Source: Chloranthus sessilifolius (lineage: Eukaryota > Streptophyta > Magnoliopsida > Chloranthales > Chloranthaceae). Taken from it: 64,000 bases of DNA. Numbering within the stretch: the first letter of the stretch is position 1; every line of letters starts with the position of its first letter. The stretch is taken from assembly GCA_021018995.1 (NCBI GenBank), contig CM037585.1, positions 118,008,331 to 118,072,330 on the forward strand, given 5' to 3'. The position numbers and the translations under genes were made by a program. Below the pieces are notes generated by a model. It saw only the letters and a program-made list of their open reading frames with translations, was not told the DNA's origin and made no database searches. Shown here in pieces: positions 33,000 to 44,858 of the stretch.

Positions 33000-35472
33000 A
33001 TAAGTAATGAACTATTGGAGCCTAGTGCCCTTGATTATTAAACTGGTGTGCCCCAACTAACGACATCTAGTCAGAATTAAATGGACACCCACCTGAATTA
33101 GTGCCTTAATTTGAGACAGTACTCGATATGAGAAAAGAGAATGAATTTTATAATATCAAAGTCTCAGTCAAAGCTTGACTAATTCTAAGATAGATGACCC
33201 TAGATAGACCACCAATAGCCCATATTGGTGGAAGACATAGTTACACACTATTTGTGTGCAACTAGTAATTGACATCGACTCTGCCTTAATGATTTTGTTT
33301 GAAACAATTGGAGAGATAGAGCTCTTCCATGACTCTACTAAATTATTTATGAAATATGTCCCCGACAGACTCTAAATTATGGCAACAGTAAGTATAGTGT
33401 AAACTGATTCAGAAAATCAGTATTCCTAGTGATCCCTTTATGTGCATATATGAGATCAAAATATTTACAGTGATTAATGTGATAGATCCTAGGATTTGGA
33501 CTGGTTGAATTGAACCTGGAACTTGACTGAATTACTAAATTATAGAATTTGAATCCGAACATGATATTGATTGACGCTCGTATTTGATTTGAAAGTGATA
33601 TTTAATGAAACTCGTATTTGAATCCGAACCCGATATTGGTTGAAGCCCGTATTTGATTTGAAACCGATATTTAAGGAAACTCAAATTTGAATCCGAACCC
33701 AATATTGATTGAAGCCCATATTTGATTTGAAACCGATATTTGATGAAACTCGTGATTGAATCCGAACCCAATATTTATTGAAGCCTGCATTTGATTTGAA
33801 ACTGGCATTTGATGGAACTTGCATTTGAACCCAAACACCAATTGGATTATTGATTTTTAATATAGATTGAGATTAAATCCGAAGATTGCTTGAATTATTA
33901 AATAGTTGATATATTTTGAATATTGAATATTAAACATTGAATACCGATTGTTGAATCGAATATTGAACATTGAATACCGATCATTGAATTGAGTATTGAG
34001 TATTGAATATTGAATACTGAATATCAATTTGATTATCAAACATTGATCATGGAATTACTGAATATTGAACCTTGAATCTTGAACATTAAATGAACTATTG
34101 AACCCTGAATATTGATTTATTGTTAATAAATATTGAAAACTCGAAAATGAAAAGATGATACTGCATTGATTATTGAACTTCGCAAAGCTGACCATTTTTC
34201 TTGCGAACGGGCACTATGAGCAACTCATATTCAAACGAGTTTGAAATGTCAGCTGAGGATTGAGACTTGTTAGACCAATATGGTCATTGATCATTATCTT
34301 GATTGACTAAATGGGAAAGAGTGTCAACCTTTGTTTGCTCGACATTGACAATTGATATTAATATCAGAGCATGATTGGTGTTTAGTATCGCACCGAAATA
34401 AACAAAAGACACTATTAAACTAACAAATCAATCGTATTAAATTAATTACTTAATATTATTAATTTTGTGGTATTATATCTGAAAAATTATTTAAATGAAT
34501 AAACCACAATTAAATTGCAATGAAGCAACTTGATATTCCTTGATGACATTGTTTGAATGGTAGATTAGTAATGGAATTTGATATGTTATTGTTGATATTT
34601 GTAGAATTTGTCTTGATAGAATAGATGATTGAAAATCAAACTTGACATTGCTTTATTGATGTTGATAATTGAAATTCATGATTGATCATGTTTTGAAAAT
34701 GAGAAATTGAATGATCACTTTGTATTAAATGGACCCTTGAACATCATAATCATTGTCTCATTAGTGCCTAATGAGTCATTGATGGACAGATTGATAGATT
34801 TAGAAGTGAGATATAAGGATATTGTAATGTTGATCAGATAGACAACTAGTGAAATTTGACTGAAAATACTAACTAAATTGTGAGAATTTATTGGAAATAT
34901 ATTGATAAATCTAGCAAATACTTTATAAAGTTGCACCGCTTACGTTGTTTTATGACAAAAAATTTAAGAGACAGAATAGACGTCGCCCAGCCAAAGCTGA
35001 AATCATTTCACTAGATTTATCTAAGGAGTTACCAGCACATACGTGGACAGACGATCACTTGACACTTACACATAATTTTGATTTTGTAGAGTTGCTTTAC
35101 TTTTGTCTAAGACTAGTTTGATTTATTAGTTTATAAAACCATTGGTCTCATTGTAAACATCGGGCTTCGAAATTATTTTGATCAGAACAGTGCCTACTTT
35201 TGTTTTAACTTGTCTTTCCGCAATAAGTAGAAATTTTGAAGGGACTCGTGTTTTCCTAATAAATGAATAATCGAATTTGGAAGCTGGTCAAGTTAAAAAA
35301 AAAAGAGATTTTTCGCAGTAAATAAACTTTATATTTTCCTCCGATTTGGGAGAAAATTTTTTATATTGAACACCGACAATCGAGGTACGTCACGTTGACT
35401 CTGCTCGTGGATTAGAATGTGCGGGGCACGAGAGCCACCTAGCGTGCGAGGCCAGGGGTTGGGGGCGTGACA
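33000..35472 (+). repeat. Decayed LTR of a second gypsy-like element
   Basis: Ends GGGGGCGTGACA at 35,472, a typical gypsy LTR end, followed by a PBS-like TTGGTATCAAAG (35,481-35,492). The left boundary is uncertain. Inside are a 69-bp tandem repeat (33,551-33,826) and TTGAATATTGAAT-type low-complexity sequence (33,890-34,150). No coding domains were recognised within it. Confidence 0.65.
33551..33850. repeat. 69-bp tandem repeat, about four units
   Basis: Units start GAATCCGAAC at 33,551, 33,620, 33,689 and 33,758, with a partial fifth at 33,827: an exact 69-bp period. Because 69 is a multiple of three, the minus strand keeps an open frame with a 23-residue repeat (..SDSNTSFIKYHFQIKY..). 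I regard this as an LTR minisatellite, not a gene. Confidence 0.85.
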
Positions 35473-37120
35473 TACGGAAGTTGGTATCAAAGTTGAAAAT
35501 TTTTGATAAATTGTTTAAAACTTTTTTTTTGAGTTTTGATGAATTGAATTGAAGAAAAATAGGTTTACTGGTAATTTTGAAAAAAAATTGCACATGCACA
35601 TCAATGGGTAATTATACCATCCATCATACCTATTGACTTTGTACGACCTGGTTGTCGTCGTTAGATGAAGAAATAGAATTAGGGATATTAAGGAAGTGTT
35701 ATATCCCCTGAAGTTTGTCAAACCCCTTTGGAAATTTTGCCTTGTAAGAAAATCGTAATAAACCCTAAGCACCTGAAATTTAAAGAAACTTGGATTAGAT
35801 AAAATTCTACTTAGGATCTATATGATATTTGAATTTGGATTGATATTGCCTTGTTTGTACTAGATAATGCTAGTGTACCCAATTTGAATTCATGATTATA
35901 TTAGGGATACCTGTGCGTACTGCTTATTGTAGTGTAATAATTGAGACAAATAAAATATCTTTGAATATTAATTGGTATACCTAAATCCTATTAGATGGTA
36001 TCTGAGAGGTATCAAAGTCAAATACCTTAAGAAAACTTAATCACTCAGGAGTCTTCATTTTGAAATTGATCCAATCTGAGAAGACTATGTTCTTGAATTT
36101 TGATATAAATAAAAAAAGGCGTACTAAGTGAAAGGCTTGTGATCTAAAAGATAGATCCCCTACATTGAACCTCAAAATTTAGGGAATTAGAAATAGTCTA
36201 GCATAGATCCTCCTACAAGCGACCTAGGAAACAACTCGATTCAGTTTTCTGAGGTTTGATTTGAAGGATAATATTAATGACCTATTGAAACCTAGAAAGA
36301 GAAATTGTCTAATCGTGACTTTAATCGATATATTTGAGATTCAAAACTATTTAAAGTATTATGAATACAGTGGACATAAGTCCTAATATTAAAACACCCA
36401 CATACTACTCGTAATACATGAGTTGCAATATACACCCTGAAGATGATATTGACCCCACAGTTTTCCTTAAAGGAATACGGTTGAATTTATTTGAAATAAA
36501 TTGATAATTTGAACCATGAAAAATGTGTTGATCGACTAATATGATCTTGAATTTTGATGGAATTGTGAATTGTGTTATATTGTACAAGGACTTTTAATTG
36601 AGGATTGAACCCAACTGATTGACTCTATACTTGAACTCATATTTGATATATAATTGAATTGATGATTGAAATAAAATTGATCTGACGTCTGGAATAGAAT
36701 TGACATTTGAAATGGAATCGAATTGACTAAACTGATCTTGAAAATTGAATTAAACTGATTGATAATTGAAATTGAAATCAAACCCTTTGACTATCGACAA
36801 GAGTCTGAAAAAGGGTATTGAACATTTGATAGATTCAATTTAGGAATCATTACTCGGATAATGCCACTACGATCATCATTCGGATGGTGCAGAGCTGATC
36901 GAATTTGATTAGTGTTCAAACTTAGATTTGATTTGATCTCTATAATTGATGAATTGATATTTGAGATTTGAACCTAATATAGATGGAGTTTGTATTAGAT
37001 CTGAATTTGATATAGGTAGAATTTGAACCTGATATAGACGGATGATGCCTAAGCCTGCACTAGTAACTCCCGCCGCACACGTAATACCAAAAAATAAAAA
37101 AGCGATAGTCATATCTCCTT
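35473..37120. other. Decayed internal region of the second gypsy-like element
   Basis: After the PBS the sequence is AT-rich, and in 36,590-37,020 it is dominated by ATTGAATTGAT words. I could not recognise gag or pol motifs in any frame. Confidence 0.4.
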
Positions 37121-37482
37121 GAGTTGGGTCTGTTGGTCACCTTTTGGTGTGTGGTTTCATCGAGTGTGTTAGGTAATTAGAAGATCATGATCCAAAGATC
37201 TTAGGTGTAAAAGATTGGGAGCAAAGGAACATTTGATTTAAAGAAGTCAAAATGTATCTAAAATGAATGACAAACAATTTCATAGATTTACATCGTAGCC
37301 ATTAATTTCAAAAGCCTTTGACGACCTTCAATCACATGTTGAAAATGTTTTTCAGCCGAATGTTTATACACTATAGATCTTTAGATCATGATCTTGAAAT
37401 CACAAGGAACACTTATGAAATCAAATGCAACATGTCCAAAAAAGTGACTTGTGAGCTAGGTGTGTTGACACTTGCGTATAGG

Positions 37483-37845
37483 GGTGCAAATTCGGTTAAT
37501 TGAACCAAACCTGAACTGAAATTTTGGTTTTTAGGGTGGTGTCTGCAAAACCTAACCCTAGTCGTAACATTTCGGTTTCAGTTAATCGAACTTTTCACCT
37601 CCCAAACCGAAATCGAACTGAACGGATCTGATTTTGGTTTCGGTGGTTCGGTTCGGTTTTTGGTCTATCCTCATTTTTTTTATTTTTCGATTTAATTTTC
37701 TCATCCTACCCGCCCAATTTTCAGTTTTTAGCTACCAAAATCGGGTCAGTTTGATGTCAGTTTCCAAGCAGTTTCGGTCCGATTTGGACCGATTCGGAAG
37801 GCTCAATTTTTGGGTTTCGACTATTTGTATAAGATATATAAGACC
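37483..37845. repeat. GGTTCGG-rich repeat with TGCAAATTCGGTTAAT end, copy 1
   Basis: Starts AGGGGTGCAAATTCGGTTAA and is rich in TTTCGGTTTCGGT, CCGAAACCGA and similar words. The inverse, ending TTAACTGAATTTGCATCCCT, is at about 43,770-44,158. It is a dispersed non-coding element; the 86-codon frame through it has no domain. Confidence 0.55.
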
Positions 37846-38309
37846 AACTTTATTTTATTTTCCATCCAATAGATCTTTTGGCCACCTCTTGTAGAGCACA
37901 CAACCCAGATATATGAACGATATTACTATGTCTATGGAGTTGGAGTCGCATCTTTCTATGGTTTCCTCATTCTTCAATAGTTCAATTAGTTTTTAGGACG
38001 CATGAGGCGTTCCACCTTTCACGCATGTTTCAGTCATTGTCTGTCAAAAACAATGACTTAAAACAAACTTTTGTAATCTGAAAACCCATGCAACCTGATG
38101 GCTAACAGGTACTACCTACCGAGGGGTTGCCGCAATGGTTGCCAACTTGAGATTGCTCCCAAGGTTGTAGCTTTGAAAGTAACGACTCCCTTCTATTAAT
38201 TGGGCATGCCTAATTCGTGGGGGCACAGTGAGATATTAAATGCTAAAAATGGTGTTACATTATGTTTCAGGCATCTCACTTAAGCAAAAAAACTATATTT
38301 ACTTGTTTG

Positions 38310-38600
38310 AATCAGATGATTGAGATAATTTTTCGTCCTACTCTTTCGCATAATCAATCTTGAGATTTTAAGCATACCATCAAACAATCTAAATGTTGAT
38401 TTCACATGGCACCCACCATCTTAAAAACTGGACATGATGATAGCATACCGCCAAACCTGATTGACATTCACTTTTTGACATGTATGCCATACATAATCAT
38501 TATCTGACCTTATGATGGTCGGCTCATGATGTTAATATCTAAAAGATCGGTATGAAAAATATCTTCATCATCATATTCAAATAAGTTGAGGCATATTTTC
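38310..38600. repeat. Fold-back repeat, relative of 27,073-27,359
   Basis: Left GAATCAGATGATTGAGATAA and right TATCTTCATCATCATATTCAA are inverted. Internal CTTGAGATTTTAAGCATACC, CACATGGCACCC and GACCTTATGATGGTCGG match the family seen at 2,880, 27,073 and 42,855. Confidence 0.6.
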
Positions 38601-38654
38601 TTTACTTGAGTGGGGTGGCTCTAACAAAGGCTGGTGTGGTAATAACCATAGAAC

Positions 38655-39060
38655 ATGAAAAAAAAAAAAAAAAAAGGGAGTTATTACTTAGTTAGCCCTT
38701 GCACCGAACTTAAAGGAAGACTTGATATTTTAGGGACACGTGACATCTAAAAACACAATTTGGGTTGTCTGATTTGAAGTTCATGATCCATAGATCTTCA
38801 ATGCATAAGATTGTAGTAGCAGAACACAATATGTATCATCTGATATATTGTAGTCAACTGTCAAATCTGATTATAGAGTTTGACTACATTTTATCACATG
38901 ATGAAGAATATATCCAATGCTCATCTTTTGCACTTAAATCTTTAAATCGTGGCCTTTAAATCAACAGTTTGGATTGTGTTTTTACATAGACATACAAGTC
39001 TTTGTTTTAGATTCGGTGTAAGGGTGACCTTCCGAGTGCAAGCCATGGATCAAAAAAGTA
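38655..39060. repeat. Diverged MULE-type fold-back MITE preceded by an A-run
   Basis: 38,686-39,045 repeats the motifs of the 16,141-16,541 element in the same order: TATTTTAGGGACACGTGACA, AAAACACAATTTGGGTTGTC, TGAAGTTCATGATCCATAGA, and later the inverse AATCAACAGTTTGGATTGTG. The A-run is at 38,658-38,676. The 64-codon frame at 38,765 lies inside and is not a gene. Confidence 0.6.
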
Positions 39061-39289
39061 AAATTTTCATTTTCGGTCTTATAAGTTTACTTATTTGCAG
39101 AAACAGTCCTTTAGTTTGAAACTTTACATAATAGGTCAGCTCCAAGCCAAATCGACTCCACGTCAGTGCCTACTTGTTTTTCATTATATATATGTTTATT
39201 TTTCATTATTTTTTGTCGTCCTTTTTACCGTATTTGAAAATTATCACAGAAGAAAAAAATAAAAATATTGAACAAACAAAAGCTGTCGC

Positions 39290-40090
39290 TATCTTGCCGC
39301 TATCTTAAAATAGCGGATCGCTGTCTTAAGTTAGTCCGCTTTAAGATAATTGGTTGAGATAACTAATGTGTGCTAGTTATCAAATGAGGTACGTAATCTA
39401 ATACGACCGCTATCTTAAGATAGTGGCTCACTATCTTAAGTTAGTAGTCCGCTTTAAAATAGTTGGTTGAGTAAGATAGTTGAAGTAACTAATATGTGGT
39501 AGTTATCAAAGAAGGTACACTCTAATACGACCGCTATCTTAAGATAGCGGCTCGCTATCTTAAGTTAGCGGTTCGCTTTAAAATAGTTGGTTGAAATAAC
39601 TGAAGCGTAATAGTTATCAAATAAGATACACTCTAATACGACTATTATCTTAAGATAGTGGACCGCTATCTTACCGCTATCTTAAGATAGTGGCTCACTA
39701 TCTTAAGTTAGCGGTCCGCTTTAAAATAATTAGTTGAGATAATTAATATGCGGTAGTTATCAAAGAGGGTACACTTTAATACAACCGCTATCTTAAGATA
39801 GCGGCTCGCTATCTTAAGTTAGCGGTTCGCTTTAAGATAATTGGTTGAGATAACTGAAGTGTAATAGTTATCAAATAAGATACACTCTAATACAACTACT
39901 ATCTTAAGATACCGGGCCGCTATCTTGTCGCATCCCGCTACTGCTATCTTAAGTTAGCGGCTCCTACCTTAAGTCGGTGGCCACTTTTGTGTGATCTATA
40001 TTTCTATTTTCTTCTTTATCTTTTTTTATTTTCTTTTATATTTTAAAACTATTATAAAATAGCGGGCCGCTATCTTAAGATAGCGATCGC
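39290..40090. repeat. Palindrome-rich tandem array upstream of the SAUR gene
   Basis: About five or six units with period 110-145 bp, each CTAATACGACCGCTATCTTA.., a second inverted box GCTCGCTATCTTAAGTTAGCGG, then GCTTTAAAATAGTTGGTTGA.., GTAGTTATCAAA..GGTACACT. The perfect 20-bp palindrome CCGCTATCTTAAGATAGCGG occurs at 39,531-39,550 and 39,785-39,804, with a near-perfect copy at 40,067. Mutated copies fill the rest. The array ends about 340 bp before the SAUR TATA box. It is not protein-coding. Confidence 0.88.
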
Positions 40091-40429
40091 TTTTTATTTG
40101 TTCTATACTTCTATCTTATTCTTTTTTCTTTTTATTTTCTTCATGGTTGGTGCTTATGTAAAAACGGCTTGGCTTGAAGTTGACTTATTCTACAAAGTTT
40201 CAAATTATAAGATCGTTTCTTCAAATAAGCAAACTTATAGGGCCAAAAATAAAAAATTTCAAAATAATAAAAAACCAATGCGTTATGACCGTTTCCGGAA
40301 TTATCCCAATAAAATTGACCGTATGAATACGGTCATACGGTCACCAACTCCACCACTGTCCAGCCCCCTAACATAGTTGCAATTTCGTAATTATTTGAAA
40401 AGCCAAGGGCATTTTTGTTCTTCTCTCTC

Positions 40430-40436
40430 TATAAAA
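40430..40436 (+). promoter_or_regulatory. TATA box of the SAUR gene
   Basis: TATAAAA after a CT-rich patch (TTCTTCTCTCTC), 110 bp before the SAUR start codon. This leaves a 5' UTR of about 80 nt, normal for an intronless SAUR gene. Confidence 0.7.
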
Positions 40437-40545
40437 TCAGTCTTCCCCCTCTCCTCACCCTCCCTCGTCTCCTATTTCCATATCCCAGAAATAGGAAAAA
40501 AAGCAGAAACTCATCCTCCCGCCTCTCAACCATTTCCAGTAACTA

Positions 40546-41016
40546 ATGTCTGCCGCAGCCACCGGAAAATGCAACCGCATCCGCCACATTGTCCAACTCC
40601 GGCAAATCCTACGACGCTGGAGAAGCAAAGCCACGTCATCGTCCCGTGTCTCCACCGCTGCAAACTTCTCCGGCCGTATCCCCTCCGACGTACCGGCAGG
40701 ACACGTGGCAGTCTGCGTAGGCAGCAGTTCCAGAAGGTTCGTTGTACGGGCCACGTACCTAAACCACCCAGTTTTCAAAAAACTGCTCGTACAAGCCGAA
40801 GAAGAGTACGGGTTCACCAACCACGGTCCTCTGGTGATCCCCTGCGATGAGTCTCTGTTTGAAGATATCCTCAGATTCCTCTCACGAACCAATGGTTGTA
40901 ACACATCGTCCCGCTTCACGAATCTCGAGGAGTTTCAAAGGTGTCGTCACGTGGGTACCAGGAACCTTGAGTCTCACCCTCTTCTCAACGGCTTCTCCCC
41001 GAAATCCATCTGGTGA
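40546..41016 (+). CDS. SAUR-family (small auxin up RNA) protein, 156 aa
   Basis: The only intact host gene recognised. It is intronless, with the start at the first ATG downstream of the TATA box. Residues 11-28 form a basic segment (RIRHIVQLRQILRRWRSK). The SAUR domain spans about residues 44-115: RIPSDVPAGHVAVCVGS, RRFVVRATYLNHPVFKKLL, QAEEEYGF, GPLVIPCDESLFEDILRFLSR. The C-terminal tail (SRFTNLEEFQRCRHVGTRN..KSIW) resembles the longer SAURs of the group with an LRR/RW-rich N-terminus, so the length is normal. SAUR proteins bind and inhibit PP2C.D phosphatases at the plasma membrane, which activates proton pumps and promotes cell expansion; this is known of the family and not tested here. 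Codons are G/C-rich at third positions, unlike the flanking AT-rich repeats. The palindromic array lies just upstream. Confidence 0.95.
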   Translation: MSAAATGKCNRIRHIVQLRQILRRWRSKATSSSRVSTAANFSGRIPSDVPAGHVAVCVGSSSRRFVVRATYLNHPVFKKLLVQAEEEYGFTNHGPLVIPCDESLFEDILRFLSRTNGCNTSSRFTNLEEFQRCRHVGTRNLESHPLLNGFSPKSIW

Positions 41017-41875
41017 ATCGTCCCCCGTTTCCTCTAACTCGGCTGAGTAGACTCGTTTATCAGATTCGGAGTTTACTTTTGATTTTGGACTTTTGGCTAC
41101 TTTTTAATCATTAAAAAGATGGGATTTGTAGTAATTTTATTTTATTTTTATCTTGGTGGAGATGGCAAGAGGTTGTTTTGGCCGAGTCGTCCCGAGTTAC
41201 GAGTTGCAGAAGAAATCTCTCTCTCTCTCTCTCTCTCTCTTTCCCTTTCCCTTTCCCTGGTGTAAATTTTGTAACTGTTTGATTAATTATTAATTAATTG
41301 AATATTTGAAATTTGTATTGTTTCTTTATGTTATAATTTGGTATAATAATGTAAATGTAAAATTGGGCCCGTGAACCGTTGGATGGTAGAGCATGAGAAC
41401 GGGTGCTACTGCCAAACCCATGTGAACAGAAGCCGCACATGGGGGGGCATTGTTCTGTTTCACCTGATTCCTTGTCTTTTTATCATTAAAAATAAAGTGG
41501 AAACAAAGTTGCTGTGGAGCCCTCTCTTTCTCCTTATATTCTTCAATTACAGAGGATACGGAATCTTTAAAGTTGGTTGGTGATGCTGATCCAACAGTAC
41601 AGAACAGTTGAACGATGATGATAGGATTAGGAATACCGTGTACGGTGCATGCACGGAGACTAGTGCGTATATATATGGATAGATTCTCCCTCCTTACGGA
41701 TCCGAGGCCGTTCATTTTCTTTATCGGGCGTGATATAGTAGGGCTAACTATTGAACGGTGGAGATAAATGGGACGTTGAGAATAAAAGAACGGTTGTATT
41801 TTGTAGGGTTTGTCTTTTTTGTGTAAGAAAATAAGTTTCTAAATCTGGAAAATGATAAAAATTCCACATATTTGA
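41017..41875. other. SAUR 3' flank and intergenic sequence
   Basis: Holds the probable 3' UTR of the SAUR gene (AT-rich to about 41,350), a (TC)n run at 41,216-41,241 followed by CTTTCCCTTTCCCTTTCC (to 41,257), and no further gene. The 129-codon minus frame at 41,326-41,715 overlaps this and has no recognisable domain. Confidence 0.5.
41216..41257. repeat. (TC)n microsatellite with TTTCCC repeats
   Basis: About 13 TC dinucleotides followed by three TTTCCC units, about 200 bp downstream of the SAUR stop codon and probably in or just past its 3' UTR. Confidence 0.93.
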
Positions 41876-41876
41876 T

Positions 41877-42012
41877 GGACAGATAAAGTCTAGGTGACTG
41901 ATGTGGTGCGACGTGATAGGCTGCACTGAAGTGTATTAATTGAGCCAAAGACATTTGGAGCCAATTACGCCGTGCCACATCAGTCATCGGTACCATATAA
42001 CAAAATCTGTCC
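41877..42012. mobile_element. Small fold-back MITE, GGACAGAT family, copy 1
   Basis: Left GGACAGATAAAGTCTAGG, TGACTGATGTGGTGCGACG is inverted at the right as CGCCGTGCCACATCAGTCAT and ACAAAATCTGTCC. A second copy is at 44,859-45,012. Non-coding. Confidence 0.7.
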
Positions 42013-42855
42013 ACGGTGTAACGCAGTCTTTTTTATGTTTTATTTTATTTTTTAATGCAAGAAATGACTATTATACCAAGGAAAAATGCACTTTTAGCCG
42101 CTGGATTAGAGGCCTTAATCATAGGACCTGGAGATGGAATTTTGATCATATTTTAGGTTTGTCAATGGATCCTTCAGGCCAAAATTTTCCCTGCCAGAGC
42201 TCGAGCTGACCCAAGGAGAAATTGCACTCCAGCTTGGCCTGATCTGTAAAACTGACCTGACCCGACCCAACGTGATTTAAACATTGCGCTCCAAGATTCC
42301 ATTTTGATCCTACTTTACGGCTGTCAACAGGTTGGTTAGGTCAAAGTTTTGGCTGCCCGATCTGAGTGTACTTGTTCCGAAGAACTGGCCCGACCCTAAC
42401 CTACAACTTGGCCCAGCTCATATGAACGGTGAAGAAGAGCCATACTGAACCAAGCCGTAAACCAGTTTTGCTACAAACGAGTTCGCAGTTTGCTAGGGGC
42501 CTAAACAAAATAATCTTGGTCAAAAGTATTCCTCGATGGATTGTGTGGATGGTAAAAACTCTTGCTGCGGAGTTTTTAACATCACACGTCCCAAACTCAT
42601 ATACGGCACGTTTGAAGGTTGGTAACCCCTCAATGCGATTAAGTCACATACCGTGTTATCTTTATAATCAGCATTGCATGTAGCGATGAGGACATCCAAG
42701 GCCATAGGCTCGTACTTAACTCCTTATTAGGGGTAATTAGGAATGCAAGTTTTGACCCAAAACTTGAACCCGACTCAAAAATTGGCCAAACTAAACCGAT
42801 CTGAACCAGACCGAAACTGATTTGAGACCAATACCAAATCAAGCTGCATCTCCAA
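42013..42855. other. Intergenic, no gene seen
   Basis: Contains GACCTGACCCGACCCAACG-like words (42,180-42,420) seen also near 2,490 and 56,330 (reverse orientation), probably a decayed dispersed repeat. The short frames are not credible genes. Confidence 0.4.
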
Positions 42856-43330
42856 TCTTTCACATATTAAAATTTGAGATCTTGGGCCAGACATCAGACA
42901 ATCATATGCTGACACGTGGAGCATATACGTGATGACATGGGTACCCCATGACCATGACACTACAAGGATCTGTTCCACTTATATATAATCAACATCTTTT
43001 CGACTGATATGTGGGCCAAGCAATGATCTCAAGATCTAATATGTGAGATTGGGATGAAAAATAACCTCTATCATATGATTCAATGCAGGAAACAGTATGA
43101 AAGGTAAGGTGAGGTGAGGTGAGGTGAGGTGAGGTGGGGTGGGGTTGGGTGGGGCCTGATCTAACCCATATGGACTGCTTTTAGACAATGAAAATTATTT
43201 TTTATTCAAACCTTCCATATGATGGATCTTGAGATCTTAAGCATACCATTAGACCGTCCCCCGTATTACATATCTAAAAAAGGTGACCTTCCATACTAAA
43301 AAGTCATCAAACAAACTTTCAAACGTGCCG
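42855..43330. repeat. Fold-back repeat relatives and a GGTGA minisatellite
   Basis: 42,855-43,090 carries GAGATCTTGGGCCAGACATC, GACACGTGGAGCATATACG and GGGATGAAAAATAACCTC, the family of 27,073-27,359. 43,102-43,154 is a GGTGA tandem repeat ending in GGGGTGGGGTTGGGTGGGG (43,136-43,154). 43,200-43,320 carries a further piece of the fold-back family. Confidence 0.65.
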
Positions 43331-43769
43331 AAACTACAGCAAAGTAAATGTAATAACGTACCACAGAAACTGAAAAATAAAGGGGTGGAGGGAATTCTAG
43401 TATTCTAGAGAGGTTAATTTGGGTCAAAGCACTCGTCCACCGGGAGACGGCATCAGCATGTGCCTCAAGTGGACCTTCAGATGGGCATTGACTTTAAGAG
43501 CCCATCCATCAACGGCTATCAAGGGAGCACATGCGACGCACTGGTGAAAAGGTCTTGCATTATGCTGGGAATTTTAATGTTTAAAATATACATGTGTTAG
43601 GAATTTTTGAGAACAAAAAGAGCTTGATTAGGCACATCAATCTCACCCTCTGCTGCCCATCAAATGTCTACCTGCATGGATTACGTGGATGTCCAAAATC
43701 TATGTGCATCTATTTCATATATGATTAAAAAAAGCTTGTGTTAAGAAGACCAATCTCAGTCATTTAGAG

Positions 43770-44160
43770 GTCCAAGTTTTGAAACGAAAATCAAAATCCA
43801 CTCAAAACAGGTACCAAACCGACCCAAAACTGAAACCGAACCGATTTGGGTTCGGTTTCGATTTTGAGTTGCTGAAATCGAAAATCGGTAGGGTAAGGTG
43901 ATGAAACTGACCCAAAACCAAACATATATGCGAAAAAATAAAAACCACAAAATGAAATTAATGAACAAAATTGAAATTGAAACCGAATTGAGCCAACAAA
44001 AATCATTTTAATTCAGTTCAGTTTCGACCTTTAAAAAAATCAGCTAATTGAAACCGAAATTGAATTGTACAAAAACCATTTCGGAATCGATTCAGGCTGA
44101 ATCGAATTGAAAATCTAAAATTCCAATATCGATCCGATTAACTGAATTTGCATCCCTAAG
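43770..44160. repeat. GGTTCGG-rich repeat, copy 2 (inverted relative to 37.5 kb)
   Basis: Rich in CCGAACCGATTTGGGTTCGG and GAAACCGAA words, ending TTAACTGAATTTGCATCCCT, the inverse of the start at 37,483. Same dispersed family. Confidence 0.55.
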
Positions 44161-44439
44161 TTCATTTGGTATTAATCAAAAGAGTATTTACAGGCATCCT
44201 CAAACTATTAATTTATGCATCAATCTGCATGCATTCTAAAGTTATTTTCTGCGGTACGTAGGGCACTCTTGAATGTCCATAACAAACATAAGTGTTTAGA
44301 GGCACTCTTTGGCTCCAGTGCGGTAACCGCTCCTTTTTCCCATTTACTATGTCGGAAATTGTTTTAAGTGATAAAACTGCTCTTCATCAAGAGCAAATTC
44401 TATCTTGTAAGCAAAGAAGTGCGTCTACTCTTGTAAGTA

Positions 44440-44645
44440 AGGTATCAAAAATCGGCCGATACCGATACATATTGGCGATACTTATCTGTTTTCAGCCAAA
44501 TCGATACGTATTAGTATCTCGTATCAGTATCGCTGATACGTCTCAGTTTCAATTGATACTTTTTTTTTTTTTTAGATTGACTGATACGTATGGGTATCGG
44601 CCTCAGACAAACCAATACCCGACACCGATACCGATTTTAATACCT
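44440..44645. repeat. GATACGTATC palindrome-rich repeat, copy 2
   Basis: Contains CGGCCGATACCGATACATAT, CGATACGTATTAGTATC, TGATACGTATGGGTATCGG and, at the end, CACCGATACCGATTTTAATA, inverted relative to the start AAAAATCGG. A T-run lies at 44,560-44,573. Related to 3,245-3,420. Confidence 0.6.
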
Positions 44646-44858
44646 TGCTTGTAAGAGGTAATCGAAAGACAGCCTAGGCCTCCTAATATGTTATGGTCTG
44701 TATCGGTAATACAATTACATTGTCAACTCTCTTGACCTTTAAGAGGTCGTTTGATTCAAGCAATTTCTAAATGTAATTCGCACTTAACACATCTAATGAT
44801 TTGATTATATTAGACCATAAATGTTGCTAAGACTTTTCAAAGAAGGACATTGTTATAT

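Noticed and set aside
33535..33771. 78-codon minus-strand frame with a 23-residue repeat
   Set aside because: It is produced by the 69-bp tandem repeat of an LTR. No domain or gene context; kept only as a repeat.
40377..40919. 157- and 154-codon frames overlapping the SAUR gene on both strands
   Set aside because: Shadows of the G/C-rich SAUR coding sequence in other frames. The SAUR frame alone has family motifs.
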